Of a stretch of DNA of 64,000 nucleotides, positions 34,777-46,641 are shown piece by piece. Numbering within the stretch: position 1 is the stretch's first letter; each line of letters begins with the position of its first letter. This DNA comes from Hansfordia pulvinata (Eukaryota; Ascomycota; Sordariomycetes; Xylariales), in contig BJKQ01000002.1 in assembly GCA_006538405.1 (NCBI GenBank), positions 1-64,000 of the forward strand. Direction: 5' to 3'. The notes beneath the pieces were generated by a model that saw only the letters and a list, made by a program, of their open reading frames with translations, made no database searches and was not told the DNA's origin. Position numbers and translations under genes: made by a program.

Positions 34777-37054
34777 CCTTGTGCCAGTTGCCCCAAACTG
34801 TAAATATAGTAGATGTACATCTCTGTCTGATTAGAGGCCGGGTTGCCTAGAGCGCCAAAACACTGTCCATGCCACCACACTGCACGCACCTGCCTTCATG
34901 CCGGATCTTCTGATTGTAGCCCGCGGTGGGTCCATTGTCGTGTATAGCGAATATCGCATGCGCCACCTTGCTAAAGTGCAACATGTACGTAAATTGGCGA
35001 TGCGACCCTCGAACAATGAGCGAATTTGGCGCGGGCCGTTGTTTTGGTCCACATTGCCGAGTGAACGATCTTCCTCCCGTTAGGCATTGCACGTTCATTC
35101 GTGGTTTCTCTCTGTGTGGCTTCTCCCCAAAAACCACACATAACGCAGCGAGGCCGTGGCAGCCATCTTGCTCGCCAGTCCTGGCTCGAAGAGGTCCGCC
35201 CGGGGCGTTCCCCCATCCATTACACGGCCTCTCGAGCGGTGCTAGTCAGTCAGCCGGCCAGTGACAGCCACGAGGTGTAGGTAAAGTGGGAGGGGATTGT
35301 ACTAGTCGCTCGATAGGCGATCGCGCTCTCAAGTTGAGCGGAGTCAATTGGTCGTCTGATAGTCACGAGGAGGAGAAGAATGGCCAATCGCGCCCAGGAG
35401 TACGTGCCGGGAGGCTGTTTCTGCGGCCACTATCCGCGGTACGATGACCACCTCTCGAAGCCAATGGCGCGCGGGATGGCCTCACATGCGCACTGGCTTG
35501 GCCAATGGCGTGTCTGACAACGAGCCGGAACAAGGGAAGCAGGCCTGCCATGCGTGTCAAACCGCTCAGCTGGCCGGGGGCAAAGATCGACCCGGATTAG
35601 GCTATGCGCGGCACAGGATCATCTTTTTGCTATTAATGGACAGTGACGAGCCACGCGAGCGTAGGGTTAGTAGTGGTGGTGGCAGTCCAGTATGGAGGCC
35701 TGGACAGCCTACTGCATGACCTTAACCTCTTTGTGTAATGAAGCCCTCGACTCCAGCTCTGTTCGGCAATGGTGGTTGGCCTTCCTTTTTTTTTTTCTAC
35801 TCGCTGGCTCCTCTACCCTCCACTCTTTTGCTCTTTTCGGAATCGGGTGGTGATGAATCGGCCGACGGGTTCGCGACTGCTCGATCTCTGCCGGCGTCTC
35901 CGTAGGTGGGGATCTTTGAACATTTTCTGGTACGCAGATCCCCGTCGGTCGTTGAACTAAACATTGGAGCAGCGTTTTCAAACCATGTGGCATCATACTC
36001 GAAATCCACCACAGCGCGATCGCGGATGACGGGACTGTCCGCCAGGTACCCACGTACTCAAAAGAGCCTTGCATTGCAGCCGTACTTGTAGGCGCAGACG
36101 CCTGGGGGCCTACCCCTGGGGGCATACTCGTATGATGGCGATGGTAAAGCGGATGCGATGCGGGGTGAGTGGGCGGGAGAGGCGGCCGCGCGTGTCCACA
36201 GGGGGTTCTTTTGTCACGTTCAGCAGCACAGCACCCAGAAGCATCTGCTCCAAGAGAACACCCATCCGCCCGTAATGACGATGAGTCTGATGAGGCGCCG
36301 CAGCTAGCAGACCCATCCCAAGACGTAATCAGGCATTCGGCCCGCAGGAGCTGTGCTCGTCGCTTCGCGCCACGGACTAGTCAAGGGCCGCTTAGTGTCT
36401 CTGGAATTCTCGTGGATGCAACCATTGGCAGCGCAGCCGGCCCTCGCATCGAATGAACTAGACAGCAGCCACTTCGCTGCTCGTGTTGGGGAAATCCGAG
36501 TGTCACCCGTGGGGAGAGGTGTCTGGGGCAGACGGAGACAGACGTGTTCGGTCCCTCCGCCCAGCTGCTGTGACTACTAGGTGCTTCCCTCGGTGCCTGT
36601 TTCTGACCGAGCAGGCGCAGGCCGGTAACATAGGTAGGTAGGTAGTAGATACTGTATCTCATTAGAGGAGGCAGGTTTGAGGGGGGCTCGAAGAGATGCA
36701 ATGTGATGATGACCCGCCAACCAAGGTCATGGGACGGGTCTCTTTCCGCGGTTCCATCCGCTGTGCAGCATGGGCCCAGGCAGTCCGAGTGGAAAGCTCA
36801 AAAGTTTCGAACCACCCTGCCACCTTTGGACCCCCCACACTTGCATGGCAGGGTCCTTTCCTGGCTGCCTGCTTGCGAGTCCATTCCATTGGCTTAGTCA
36901 AGCAGGTAGACAAGGAGGATCTTCCGCTTCGCATTTCCTAGAAATGCCCAGGATCCCCCGTGGGCTGGCACCGTCCGGGTGGCTGTAAGATCGCCTGGCT
37001 CAGGTAAATAACGTGGGAATAAGGTAGGTATCCAAAGCAAGAACACTCTCGACA
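34777..37054. other. Intergenic 2.3 kb, nothing recognised
   Basis: Open frames on both strands lack domains. Features are a poly-T run near 35787-35800, TACTCGTA at 36125-36132, and a TAGG tetranucleotide run at about 36631-36645. The last few hundred bases are the upstream region of the O-methyltransferase gene. Confidence 0.5.
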
Positions 37055-38617
37055 ATGAGCAACTCTCGTGGCGCGCAACAGCAAAGCTGCCCGGCTCCTC
37101 GGTCCAGCAAGCTTGCTCCGTCCGAGCCCGATGCTGGCGGGGGTGTCGTGGACGGCATCATCGCATCGCTCAACTCCATCGACGCAGGTGCTTGTGGCGG
37201 CGACGAAGAGGCACGCATTCGCCTGCATGCGGCGGCGCGCAAGCTCCTCGCACGACTCGAAACTCCGTTCGACCGTGTCTGGTCCCTGACTTACGAGTAC
37301 CCCATTGTGCACGCAGCACTGCAGACCTGCACCGACCTCGGCCTTTGGAAAGCCTGGCACCGGGCAGGCGGCGGCGACAAGTCCCTCGGCGACTTGCTCA
37401 GCCTGATACCACCGTGTGAAGAGAACCTGCTCCGTAAGGCCACCCTCCAAACGAGACCTTGTCATTTCATGATCCATGTCCTGTCCATAGTTCTGACCAC
37501 AACCTCGGCGCAGGGCGGTTGCTTCGCCTCCTTGTCTCTGTGGACATCTTGGAGGAGACGGGGGTAGACCGGTACAGGCGCAACGAGTTCACCCAAGCCT
37601 TGGGAGACGACAAGACACAAGTGCCAGATTCCATGCTCCTAGGGTGAGTGCCACAGAATACCCAGCCTAATCCTGCCCAGATATCTGTCCGTCCGTCTGT
37701 GGAAGCTGACTATGGAGAGCATCAAGAACACACCACATGCTCGATACCGGCCGGAACCTCCCGGCCTTCCTGGAGAAGACTGGGTACCGGGAGCCTCTCG
37801 ACGCGGCGCGCACCAACTACCACGAGATCAACCCCGAGAAGAAGGATTACTTTGCGTATTGCGAAGCACACCCCGAGTACGCGAGGAGCTTCTGGGCCTT
37901 CATGTCTTCTTGGACGACCCTGAAGACGCCCTGGACCGAGGTGTACGACACGACGCGGCTGGTCAAAGGGGCACAGGAGAGCGGGCCCCTGCTAGTCGAC
38001 GTCGGCGGCAACGTCGGAGTCGACATCTCGCGCTTCCTCGGCCGGCACCCGCATGCCCCGCGAGGCTCGCTCGTTCTGCAAGACCGCCCCGAGGTCGTGG
38101 CAACTGCCAAAGTCGACGACAGTATCAAGGTCATGGCGCATGACTTCTTCACGCCCCAGCCCGTCAAAGGTGAGTTGAGTCCATTCAACACCATAGTATG
38201 CACAGAGGGCAACAGGCCGCAGTGTCGCTCCTGTTGAGAGATCAGCCGCTGACTCTGTGCCCCGCGACGACCACAAATGCAGGAAGTCGTGCCTATTTCC
38301 TCCACGCGGTGCTCCACGACTGGCCCGACGCCGAAGCTCAGCAGATTCTGCGCAATTTACGCGACGCCATGACCCCGGGATACTCGAGGCTTCTGGTCTG
38401 CGAGATGGTGCTGCCACGCACCGGTGCCAGCGTCAGCCAAGCCGTCATGGACATGCAAATGATGTCGTGTGTCTCGGCCTTTGAGCGGACTGAGACCGCC
38501 TGGGCTAAGCTCCTGTCCGAGTCCGGCTTTTCTATTCTTCGCTTCTGGCCGGATTCCAGGGGCATCGAAACGGTGATTGAGGCCGAGGTTGCCGATCCTA
38601 TTACCCCCCGCCTTTGA
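37055..38617 (+). CDS. SAM-dependent O-methyltransferase (secondary-metabolism type)
   Basis: Four exons (37055-37433, 37514-37643, 37718-38169, 38283-38617) give 431 residues. The architecture is that of fungal plant-type O-methyltransferases: an N-terminal dimerisation/winged-helix part (VWSLTYEYPIVHAALQTCTD, then LLRLLVSVDILEETGVDRYR), a cofactor motif LLVDVGGNVGVD near residues 260-272, LQDRPEVV, the MAHDFFTPQP step and the catalytic base His in HAVLHDWPD near residue 332. Such enzymes methylate phenolic hydroxyls on polyketides or related aromatics, as in the sterigmatocystin/aflatoxin group; the substrate here is unknown. The third exon start is set at 37718 because other AG sites give a stop or the wrong frame; this acceptor (TATGGAG) is weak and could be off by a few residues. 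No polyketide synthase or peptide synthetase lies nearby in the window, so it may act alone or at a distance. Confidence 0.85.
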
Positions 38618-41037
38618 TAAGGTCAATGGCAGCGATGTTCGGGTTCCTTCCGGCTTCGATCAAGGCGCGGGGCCTCGTTGGATTGCATGGACCGGCACGA
38701 GCCAGTGCTGCCGACAACGCTGAGTTTGGCGTCCTTGACGAACACCTTTGGGCTGTGCTCAGCAGCGAGTTGTGCATCGCTCCTGGATATCCAAAATGGG
38801 TTTCGTGCGCAGCCTAAGTTAAGACTCATGAGGTTGGGCGATGCCATCCCGGCGCGACACGGCTGGAAGACGTTATTGGGATGAGCCGGGCCATCCTGGC
38901 CATTTTGCCTAGGTCGGCCGGGGTCCGAGATATGCGGTCGGGGTTTCCGGCTGAGTCGCCGACCCGATCGGCCTATCAACGGACGTGTCTACGGCCCGGC
39001 GTGTCTACTTGGGCGTTTCGCGTCGCGTCTTTGCGGGCAACCGGCCGGGCTATCGGCTCTTATGCCCGGCGGTTCAGTTGCGAGAGTGACAAGGAGGCAC
39101 CAGGCAGAGTGGAGAAGAACCACGTGGGCGGTTGGTGAGCGGGGTTGCGGTTCTGGCCAGCGAGTTCACGAGGCATACATGTACAAGGGATGTGATGGGT
39201 GGGCAGCAAGCGTTGATACCAGCCATGGACTCCGCACGACCAACTGATCAATGAAGAAAGCCTTGATGCAACGTCAGCGCGCCCGGGGCAAATGTTCCGG
39301 TCCGCCTCAAGGCTTGGCCGATGCTTGAATGTGCTCCTGTAAACCACCGATGATGGCTCGATTGGGCTTTCTCGCTGCCGTGGACTTACTTACCTCTGTA
39401 TCGGGCCGGGATGGTATCCCCTCCGTCAACCAGAAGCCCAGCCCGAGCCTCACAATAAACAGGCCCGGCGAAACCCGCTCGCCGCGGGTCGGCCGTGAGG
39501 AGCCCGCCGGGCTGGATACGGAGTCAGGCAGCCAATCAAGACGGGACTCAGGCCAGTCCTATGATGATCATGGGGTTCTGGCCCTGCGATCCCTCTTCTT
39601 TGGTGACCACATCGCGACAACTGAGGGCTTCAACCCACATGGAGACTGCGAGGGTTCAGGGCAGGCCGTTCAGACCAACAGGAAGTTTTTTGGTTTGGTG
39701 GCGTGTTGTGACTTGCCAGTAGTATTCGCTGGATGCATTGATCCCTGCGATGAACCCGATGATACTCCATCTGATGCCTTGCCTGCCGTGGTCTCAAATG
39801 GCGTCGTAGATATGGAGCTGGTAATAAGGCAGAAGCCGAGGGAAGCAAGTCGCAACAGCAGCACGCCGACCCGACACAGCGCAGGATTATTTGATTCCGC
39901 GGCGCCGGTGCAGGATGGTCGGGCCAACCCATCTATCCATTTTTGGAGTTACATGGACATGCGCCAATACTCCATCTGCCAGACTGACGGCCACTCTAGC
40001 GCCTGCAGCGATTTACCGGCATTGTGGGTTGGGTTCTTATGGTGTTTTTTAGAGGGGGTTCCCCGGGTGTCCTTAGACCAATGCCCGCTTCTCGTCGCTC
40101 TTCCAGATCAGTCCCGCGATTATTAGCACATGGGCCAGCTGGGGAGTGTTGAAGACTCAGGGACACTAGACCGTGATTCTGATCACTTATCAGATGGAAG
40201 GAGAACAGGCTGATAGAAATAAGTAGCTAGTCTCATTGCCACGCGTTGACTGAAAGCTAATAACTACCTGGCATCTTCGCAATCCGGGCACGGGCATGGC
40301 TGTGCTTTGAAGCCTGGGCCCACAGTTCGATTGCTGCCAGTCTGGCCCGTTGTCGACCCAGATTTAACGCCTTGCTTTGCGATGCAGGCGCCTGCATATG
40401 TGACCTGCAGCAACCCCTGCGTTTTTCACTCCTTGCCGTTCTAGACTATCGATAGCGCCCGGTTTGGGAGGAAGGACACCGAGGGGATTCCGGGTGTGCA
40501 AGGGTAGCCACGTAATCAGATCGCGGCGTCTGGGTGAGCGGTGTTCCTGCTTGTCACGATAAGCGGTAAAGCCCCTCAGGTAACACAGAAAGGAGTTGTC
40601 CTCTGAGCCCCAACGGCAGGGCTGGCCTTGAGTTGCGCAGCCCATCGCAGTAGAGCCACCCGAAGCACCTCGCCCAGATCCATAAATCAAGCCGGTTGAT
40701 GGGTGTCTTGGCATGCTGCTCGTACCCTGCAAGTTCAAGCTTGCATCTGAAGATCGAGGGCCGCGGCTGCGGCCTGGGCTGAAACCTGACAGCGTAGTCA
40801 AGCGGCTTCCTGCAGAAGCGCCACGCATGCAGTGTTCGGTTATATCTTCCCAGCCGGATGAAAAAGGACTGCTTTCGCCCTTCGCCCGTCCTGTCAGGGA
40901 CCCCGCAACACCGGGGGCCAACGCATTCTCCGTTTGCATCCAAAACTGCCCGACGGGGCAAATTGAGGCAAGCTGCGCTCGGCCGGTTTTTCTGTCCTCC
41001 CCCCCAAAGGTTCCAGTGATAAGATGGATGGCAGGCC
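38618..41037. other. Intergenic 2.4 kb, nothing recognised
   Basis: Includes a 265-codon plus-strand open frame (39329-40126) and 190-226-codon minus-strand frames (41132-40364), all without domains, splice logic or coding-like composition. I treat them as chance frames in GC-rich DNA. Confidence 0.45.
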
Positions 41038-41792
41038 ATGCCACGCAATACCAGCATCAGCAGCAGTAGGGAACTCAGTACGGATGAGATCGATGAAGGT
41101 GAGTAGGCCGAGGCTCTGTTGTGCCTTTCCACTGCTCCAATTGACCTGTCTTCTCAGCCCTGGCCACTCTCGATTCAACTGTCGCGGAATCTGAGTTGCT
41201 CATGAGTGTCGCTCCGATCCGCCTCATGTCCGTCGGTGGTTTCGTCTCCTGCAAGCTCTTCCAGAACCGCAATTCAACACTCGATGTGGACTGCTTGATC
41301 GACCCCAACGTCGAGGCAGCGCAAGAATACCGCCGCGAGTTTTGGAAGGCCGTCCACAAAGTGGCTGCATTGCACAGCTATGCGCGTGACTGGCTGAACG
41401 ATGAGCTCCGCAACTTTATAAAGGCCTCCAAACGGCAGGAACTCTTCTTCGAATCCATTGAGCAAGGCATCGTCGTGTACCAGGGGACCAACCTAGTCAT
41501 CTTCGCCGGGAGCATGGAATGGGCTCTAGAGCGAAAGTTGAGACGCATTGCGCATGCGCCTCGGCCCCGGCCAAAGGATGTGGACGATGCGGTGGCGGTG
41601 ACCAAGTTCATGATCGAGTCCAGGGATGAGGAACGCCCCTTGCAGGCCGAATATCTTCGAAATCTGAATCGCAACGGTTTTGAGAGTTCGCCGATGGATC
41701 GAGGGATAGCCGCCACGGCGCAGAGATACGAGCAAACATATGGCGAGGCGGGGATCATATGGGCGGACCACGGAGAGAAGACGCACAGATAG
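41038..41792 (+). CDS. Nucleotidyltransferase-fold small protein
   Basis: Two exons (41038-41098 and 41158-41792) with a 59-bp intron give 231 residues. Residues 44-66 read MSVGGFVSCKLFQNR then STLDVDCL: a Gly-Gly pair followed about 15 residues later by Asp-x-Asp, the arrangement of the active site in minimal nucleotidyltransferases of the polymerase-beta fold. The rest is helical and charged, with a WALERKLRRIAHAPRPRPKD segment near 133-152. Similar small fungal proteins with a GG...DVD pattern are known as uncharacterised families, and whether they transfer nucleotides is unknown. It faces the 243-residue unknown gene tail to tail with only 60 bp between the stop codons. The first exon is short but its splice phase and GTGAGT donor support it. 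Confidence 0.75.
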
Positions 41793-41852
41793 GAACGCAG
41801 CCACGTCGCCACCACCAAAACGTCACATGCACCCTCCTGGACGAAGACCTGC

Positions 41853-42584
41853 CTACACCGTCATCAGTGCACCAGAAGCAGCTCTGACGTTGTACCTGGA
41901 AATATGCAGGCCGGCATGTTCCTCCTCGAACTCTGGCCACTCGTGCAAGACCAGCATGTTCTCCAGTGCGGGCACCTTTTGCAACCAGTTGGGGTATGAC
42001 TCGGGGGTGAAAGGCGCAGGCGTTCCGTCGTCATGCCTCTCCACGAACGTGCCATTGCGGCGCTTGCCTATCTCCAGTCTCCAGTTGAAGGCGTCGGTGA
42101 GCTGCTCGACCAGCGTGGCCATGACAGCGTAGCGTTCCGGGTCGGGATCCCGCGGGTCTGGGAGGAGCTCGACAGCCCAGGACGGCTCGGAGCGCTTCCA
42201 GAAGTATTCGGTCTCGTAACCAACAAGATCGTCATTGTCTGCGCAGTAGGCCTCGTAGATGCGATAGAAGGAGCCGAGGGGCGTGTCACGCATGCGCCAG
42301 AGAGGAATGAGGCTGAGCTTGTAGGTGTCACGGTAGCGTTCGTCGACGAGGCCGGGGTACGACGTCAGCTTTCGGGGGCTGTCGGGTCTGGGACAGTGGA
42401 AATACCACGGCACTGGCCAGAGCAACCAGAGGAAGCTCAAGTAAGGGCGGTCTGAGATCTCCCGGAAGATGCGCAACGTCTGGCGCAAGCAGAGGGGCGT
42501 GTGCCAGTCAACCCAGCAACTCCAGCCGGGCCTGGTTTTGGGGATGCACATGTCCGCGTCTGCGCAAAGTCGGGTCCAGCCCAC
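41853..42584 (-). CDS. Hypothetical protein, 243 residues
   Basis: A single open frame from ATG 42584 to a stop at 41853 with strong coding character (Trp-, Tyr- and Pro-rich, no low complexity). Notable segments are FLWLLWPVPWYFHCPRPD, a hydrophobic stretch near residues 51-68, YPGLVDERYRDTYKLSLIPL, WRMRDTPLGSFYRIYEAYC and EPSWAVELLPDPRDPDPERY. I recall similar unnamed fungal proteins but no function. There is no signal peptide and no clear membrane helix. It lies tail to tail with the nucleotidyltransferase-fold gene. The start could be further upstream in another exon, because the N-terminus (MGWTRLCADADMC) looks internal. Confidence 0.65.
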   Translation of the reverse strand: MGWTRLCADADMCIPKTRPGWSCWVDWHTPLCLRQTLRIFREISDRPYLSFLWLLWPVPWYFHCPRPDSPRKLTSYPGLVDERYRDTYKLSLIPLWRMRDTPLGSFYRIYEAYCADNDDLVGYETEYFWKRSEPSWAVELLPDPRDPDPERYAVMATLVEQLTDAFNWRLEIGKRRNGTFVERHDDGTPAPFTPESYPNWLQKVPALENMLVLHEWPEFEEEHAGLHISRYNVRAASGALMTV

Positions 42585-43925
42585 CTGCCGCGGCCGGCTT
42601 GGGGCTTTCCGAGATTTTTGATGGCGGCAGATCCCGCCGTGCTGGCCTCTCAGCTCCGTGCCAACACGGGAATGAGGGGCGACGGAGGCGCGTGCAAAGA
42701 CATCCGCGGCGGTGGGAGACGCGGTTCAACACAGCCCTGGTGATGGCGGACGCTGGTCTCAATGCAGCGTTCCGATTCCTAGGAGCAGAGCATAGGACGT
42801 GGAGGCCCGCGTCGATGGCTGAGGGTCCTGACTGGGCGTTCGGCGCCGCACCGAGCTATGTTGAGTTGATGTTGTTGAAGGGTGCAGCGGTGAGATCACA
42901 GGGCGACTGGGATGGCGGCTGGTGAGACGCGTGCGCTGATGTCACCGTAACCGTTTCCTTCTTCTTCATGGCGCGCGGGAGCTCTTGATGTGGTAAAGCC
43001 ACTGTTCCTAGCACGTGCGTGGCTAGACATCTCCGGCCGTCCAAGTGAATATATTGTCCGATTAGATTGTCTGGATCCGTGGGGTAAATACCTTGGAAAT
43101 AGGTACGCAACTGCACAGTTGATCTCGTCGCTTGGAATGGAATAGCTTCAACCCTAGATCGAGACCTCAGGTTGTCGTCCGTGGAGGGAACAATGGGTGG
43201 GAGTGGCGCGGGTTCGCGGGCTCCGAGCTGCGAATGTTGGCATTTGAACAAACCACCTACTCCGTACATACATACTCGTACCACACACCCTATCACGTCT
43301 TCCATTCAGACCCCTTTTACTTCTTTGCCTAAGCTTGCAGATCTACCGGCTCGTCTTACCCTGCCCCGTCAGCCCCTGGTCCTCGCCCCTTTATCGACAG
43401 ACTTTGGTGACTGCCTGACAACGGACAAGGCGCACAGCGGGCTCGCATGGACCAGTCAAACATGGGGCTCCGCCAATGGCATCGTCAGTACAATATCCAC
43501 TGTCCGCCCGCCTGCCTGATTTGTGCTCAATCTTGGGCAATGCTGGTCTCTGGTTCGTCGCGCTCAATGCCGCGCTCACGTCCACCAGATTTGTGCCCAG
43601 TGTAGTAGGTCCGAGGCGTTCTACCCGGGAGCCAAGACCCAGGCATGTTGTATCTCACCAGCATGTTGGGTTTTTCTGGCTTGACATCAGTCGGGCGGGC
43701 GTGCGTCCCCCTCGTACGAATTGATAAGAAACCTTCCTGCGCGCCGAATTGGGCTCTTCTCAACGGTCCAGCGCTCATCCTCTGCACTCTACCGGCCCAT
43801 TCGTTTTTCCCCTGCGCGCGCGGCTGGCGATAATGGTGAAGCACTTCGTCAGCGCGCCCATCATTCAGTCATTCGTTCATTCGTAATTGTATTTCATCTT
43901 GTTACTGACACTCTTTACTACTAAT
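42585..43925. other. Intergenic 1.3 kb
   Basis: Probably holds the promoters of the divergent neighbours. TACTCGTA lies at 43273-43280. No gene is recognised. Confidence 0.5.
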
Positions 43926-46264
43926 ATGGTTTCCCTCCGAAGCTTCGTCACGGCAACGACGGTCGCCGCCGTCGCACATGCCAGCCCGGCGCCCCTTGAT
44001 TTGACAGGCTACGGCGCCCCGGATGTCGACCTCTTGGTGAGGAAGGGTCTGGAAGAGGCCCGCAGTGTTGAGAGGCGCATGTCGACCGACTTCTCCATTG
44101 ATAAGACCTGGCAAGACCAAACGCTGTTCGATGGGTAGGTCGTGTCATTTTTAACAGCGCCCCTGCACGGGGCGCCTCTCTGTTGCCCCTCAGCTGACAC
44201 GCTTGCGAAGCGACTGGAGCGAAGCACAGCTGGACGATGCGTTTAGTGGGAACGAGAAGACGACCCTGGCAGTCATCTGCCGGGACTGCTATACCAAGGG
44301 AATGGTCACCGCGCACATTGTCGATGACATCTTGCACCCCACAGTGAAGCTCGAATTCAACGAGGTAGAGGCGTACGTTCACTTGGGCGTTGCAGTCAAC
44401 TCGCACCAGAACTTCGCCATCAACCTTTACACCTCCAACACCCCGGCGGGCATGGGTTTCCCTGGGCTGACGGTCGGTCTCGTCTTCTTTGTCGACTTGG
44501 TCTTTGACCTGACCGAAGAGATTGAACTCGACACTGGTTTCTACGTCAAGCTTCCCAACGATGCCTATCTGGAAGCGGGCATCTTCGAAGGCGACATACA
44601 GGACTCGTTCTTGTAAGGGACCACCTATCCAGCTGCTCTGGGCAGAGCTGACTGACCTCGAACAGTGACGGCATGGCCGGCAAGACCCTCCCCGTGTCTG
44701 TTGTGGTCGGCAAAGCTACCATCAAAGCCGCCATCCGGCTCCGCGTGCAGTGCGGAGTGGACATTGGCTTTGGGGCCATCGGGCTGGGCGCCACTGCAGC
44801 CGTCGGCGTCTATGCCAATGTCATTGAGTTTGTGACGGTGATCCAGACCACGCCAACCTGCCCGCTGGAGACGGAGATGTGGCTTGACCTCAACGTCGGG
44901 GCATATGCCAAATTTGACGTAAGCATCCTTTGCCCTGGTACTTTCCCGTTGTCGGTTATTCCGTCTTCTCTCTCGGAAAAGTCTCAAGTGAGCCACATAG
45001 CTGACCGCCTCCCTCGGCAAAACAGGTCGTAGTCAACTGGGAGACCCTCGGACCCGCGCCGACTGTATCGACGACCCTGCTCGAGGCACCAAACTGGACA
45101 CGCTGCTGGATCGGCGGCGGCGACACGGCTGAGCCGACCAAGGCCATCAATCCGTATCCGCAGATTGCCCCTGGCTTCTCTACACACATGGGCGACGACA
45201 GGCCTGTTTCGACGTCGGCTTCTTGGCAGAGCACACCGGCCTATCCGACAACTTACACGGCAACCACCAAGTCGCCCTCCACCACCATCACCCCAGCGCC
45301 GACTGTCCCGGCCTTGACCTCTGGCTTCAGGTACCCAGATCAGCCGCTCCGCTCGGGTGGCGGGCACAACGTGTATCTGTCACAGCACCCCGGCCGCTAC
45401 ACAAACAGCAGCTTGCCGGCCGCGACGGACTTGGTGACATCTACCGTGTACTCGACGACAACGTACGCGCTGCGCCGGTGCGCGGTCCCAGGCGTCATGA
45501 ACTGCCCCATGGAGTTTGGGCGGGACATCACGGTGACGCGCACCCTCGACTCGTTTACGACTGTCTGCCCCTACTCGGAGTCCGTCACGTACCCTTCCTC
45601 GGCCAGTTGCTCCGGAGAAGGTCCTGGAGCGCCCACGCCTATCCCGATAACCGATATCAGGACCTTCCCGGGAGATGTTCATACGCTTAGACCCTGCGCA
45701 ACGCCAATCAAGAACACATTTGTGGTTCCGGACTGGGCGTCTTGGACCGCAGCTGCACCCAGCACGCCTACTGGTGGCGGACATGCTCCGTGGGTGCCCA
45801 AGTTGCCCCACGTGCCGCCCTTTGCCTCCTCCCCATCTTCTTCCCCTTTTGCTTCAGAGTCTCACGGGCCTCTGTCAGATGTCCTTGCCCAGTCCACGCA
45901 TGATGCACCCTCAGCCATCCTTGAAGCTTCGAGGACTCCACTATCAACATCTGACGAAGCGATCTCCACTTCGATGCTTGAGGCACAGGGCCAGGGGTCA
46001 GACCGTGCTTCGGCAGTGCCAGCTCCAACACAAGTTGCTACTAGCGATGCGGAACCAACAGCTTTGAGCTCGTCTCCAAGCGATGATTCTTCGCATGCGT
46101 CGTCGCCGTCCACCTCCTCCATCACTGAGACGTACCACACGAAATCGGACACAGCGACGCCAGTCACCGCAGGCTGTGAGACTTTTCGAACCGGCCTGTC
46201 GACTCTGGGAGCTGGTGGGGCTTTGTTGACTGGCCTCTCGTTCTTGTGGAACATCCTGCGGTAA
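43926..46264 (+). CDS. Secreted cell-wall protein with GPI-anchor-like tail
   Basis: Four exons (43926-44134, 44211-44612, 44666-44918, 45026-46264) give 700 residues. Residues 1-21 are a signal peptide (MVSLRSFVTATTVAAVAHAS). Residues about 45-380 form a beta-rich globular domain with a CRDC pair, alternating hydrophobic segments (GLTVGLVFFVDLVFDLTEEI) and Gly/Ala-rich strands (GFGAIGLGATAAVGVYANV). Residues 380-660 are Ser/Thr/Pro-rich, as in heavily O-glycosylated wall proteins. The C-terminus is hydrophobic, TLGAGGALLTGLSFLWNIL, matching a GPI-attachment signal, so the protein is likely carried to the plasma membrane and wall. The globular domain is one of the unnamed fungal surface domains; I do not assign it to a family. 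All splice phases agree. It could serve adhesion or surface protection, which is inference only. Confidence 0.82.
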
Positions 46265-46641
46265 TCAGGCATATGTAGGCTCAGGCAAAACAGTCAGTCA
46301 CAGCTATCGAATCATCGACTGGTCTGAGCTGGAAATTGACAGGGGCTTGACTGGTGATTTGACGAGCAACTCACAACAGCCTTGCACCCTCCGGGTATCG
46401 AATAAGTCACGCTGCAAAACTGCTTGCAGGCTGTCACAAAGCGCAAATCATGTACTGCAAAATCATTGATATAGCTGAGTACTCGATAATGTACAAGTCT
46501 TCGAAAAGAACCACGGGCATGACGCGCTGGTACTGGATTTAGATGCTGCATCTATCTGTACAAGTAATCCACTGGCATTGCGGGCCTGTCTGCGATGCTG
46601 CGGGCACTCGGCCAGGATGATAAACCATTGAATGCGGCTCT
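46265..46641. other. Short convergent spacer
   Basis: About 380 bp between two converging genes, which should contain both 3' ends. No terminator motif can be named. Confidence 0.4.

Noticed and set aside
39329..40126. 265-codon plus-strand open frame
   Set aside because: Low-complexity mixture without a domain. Long chance frames are common in GC-rich fungal DNA.
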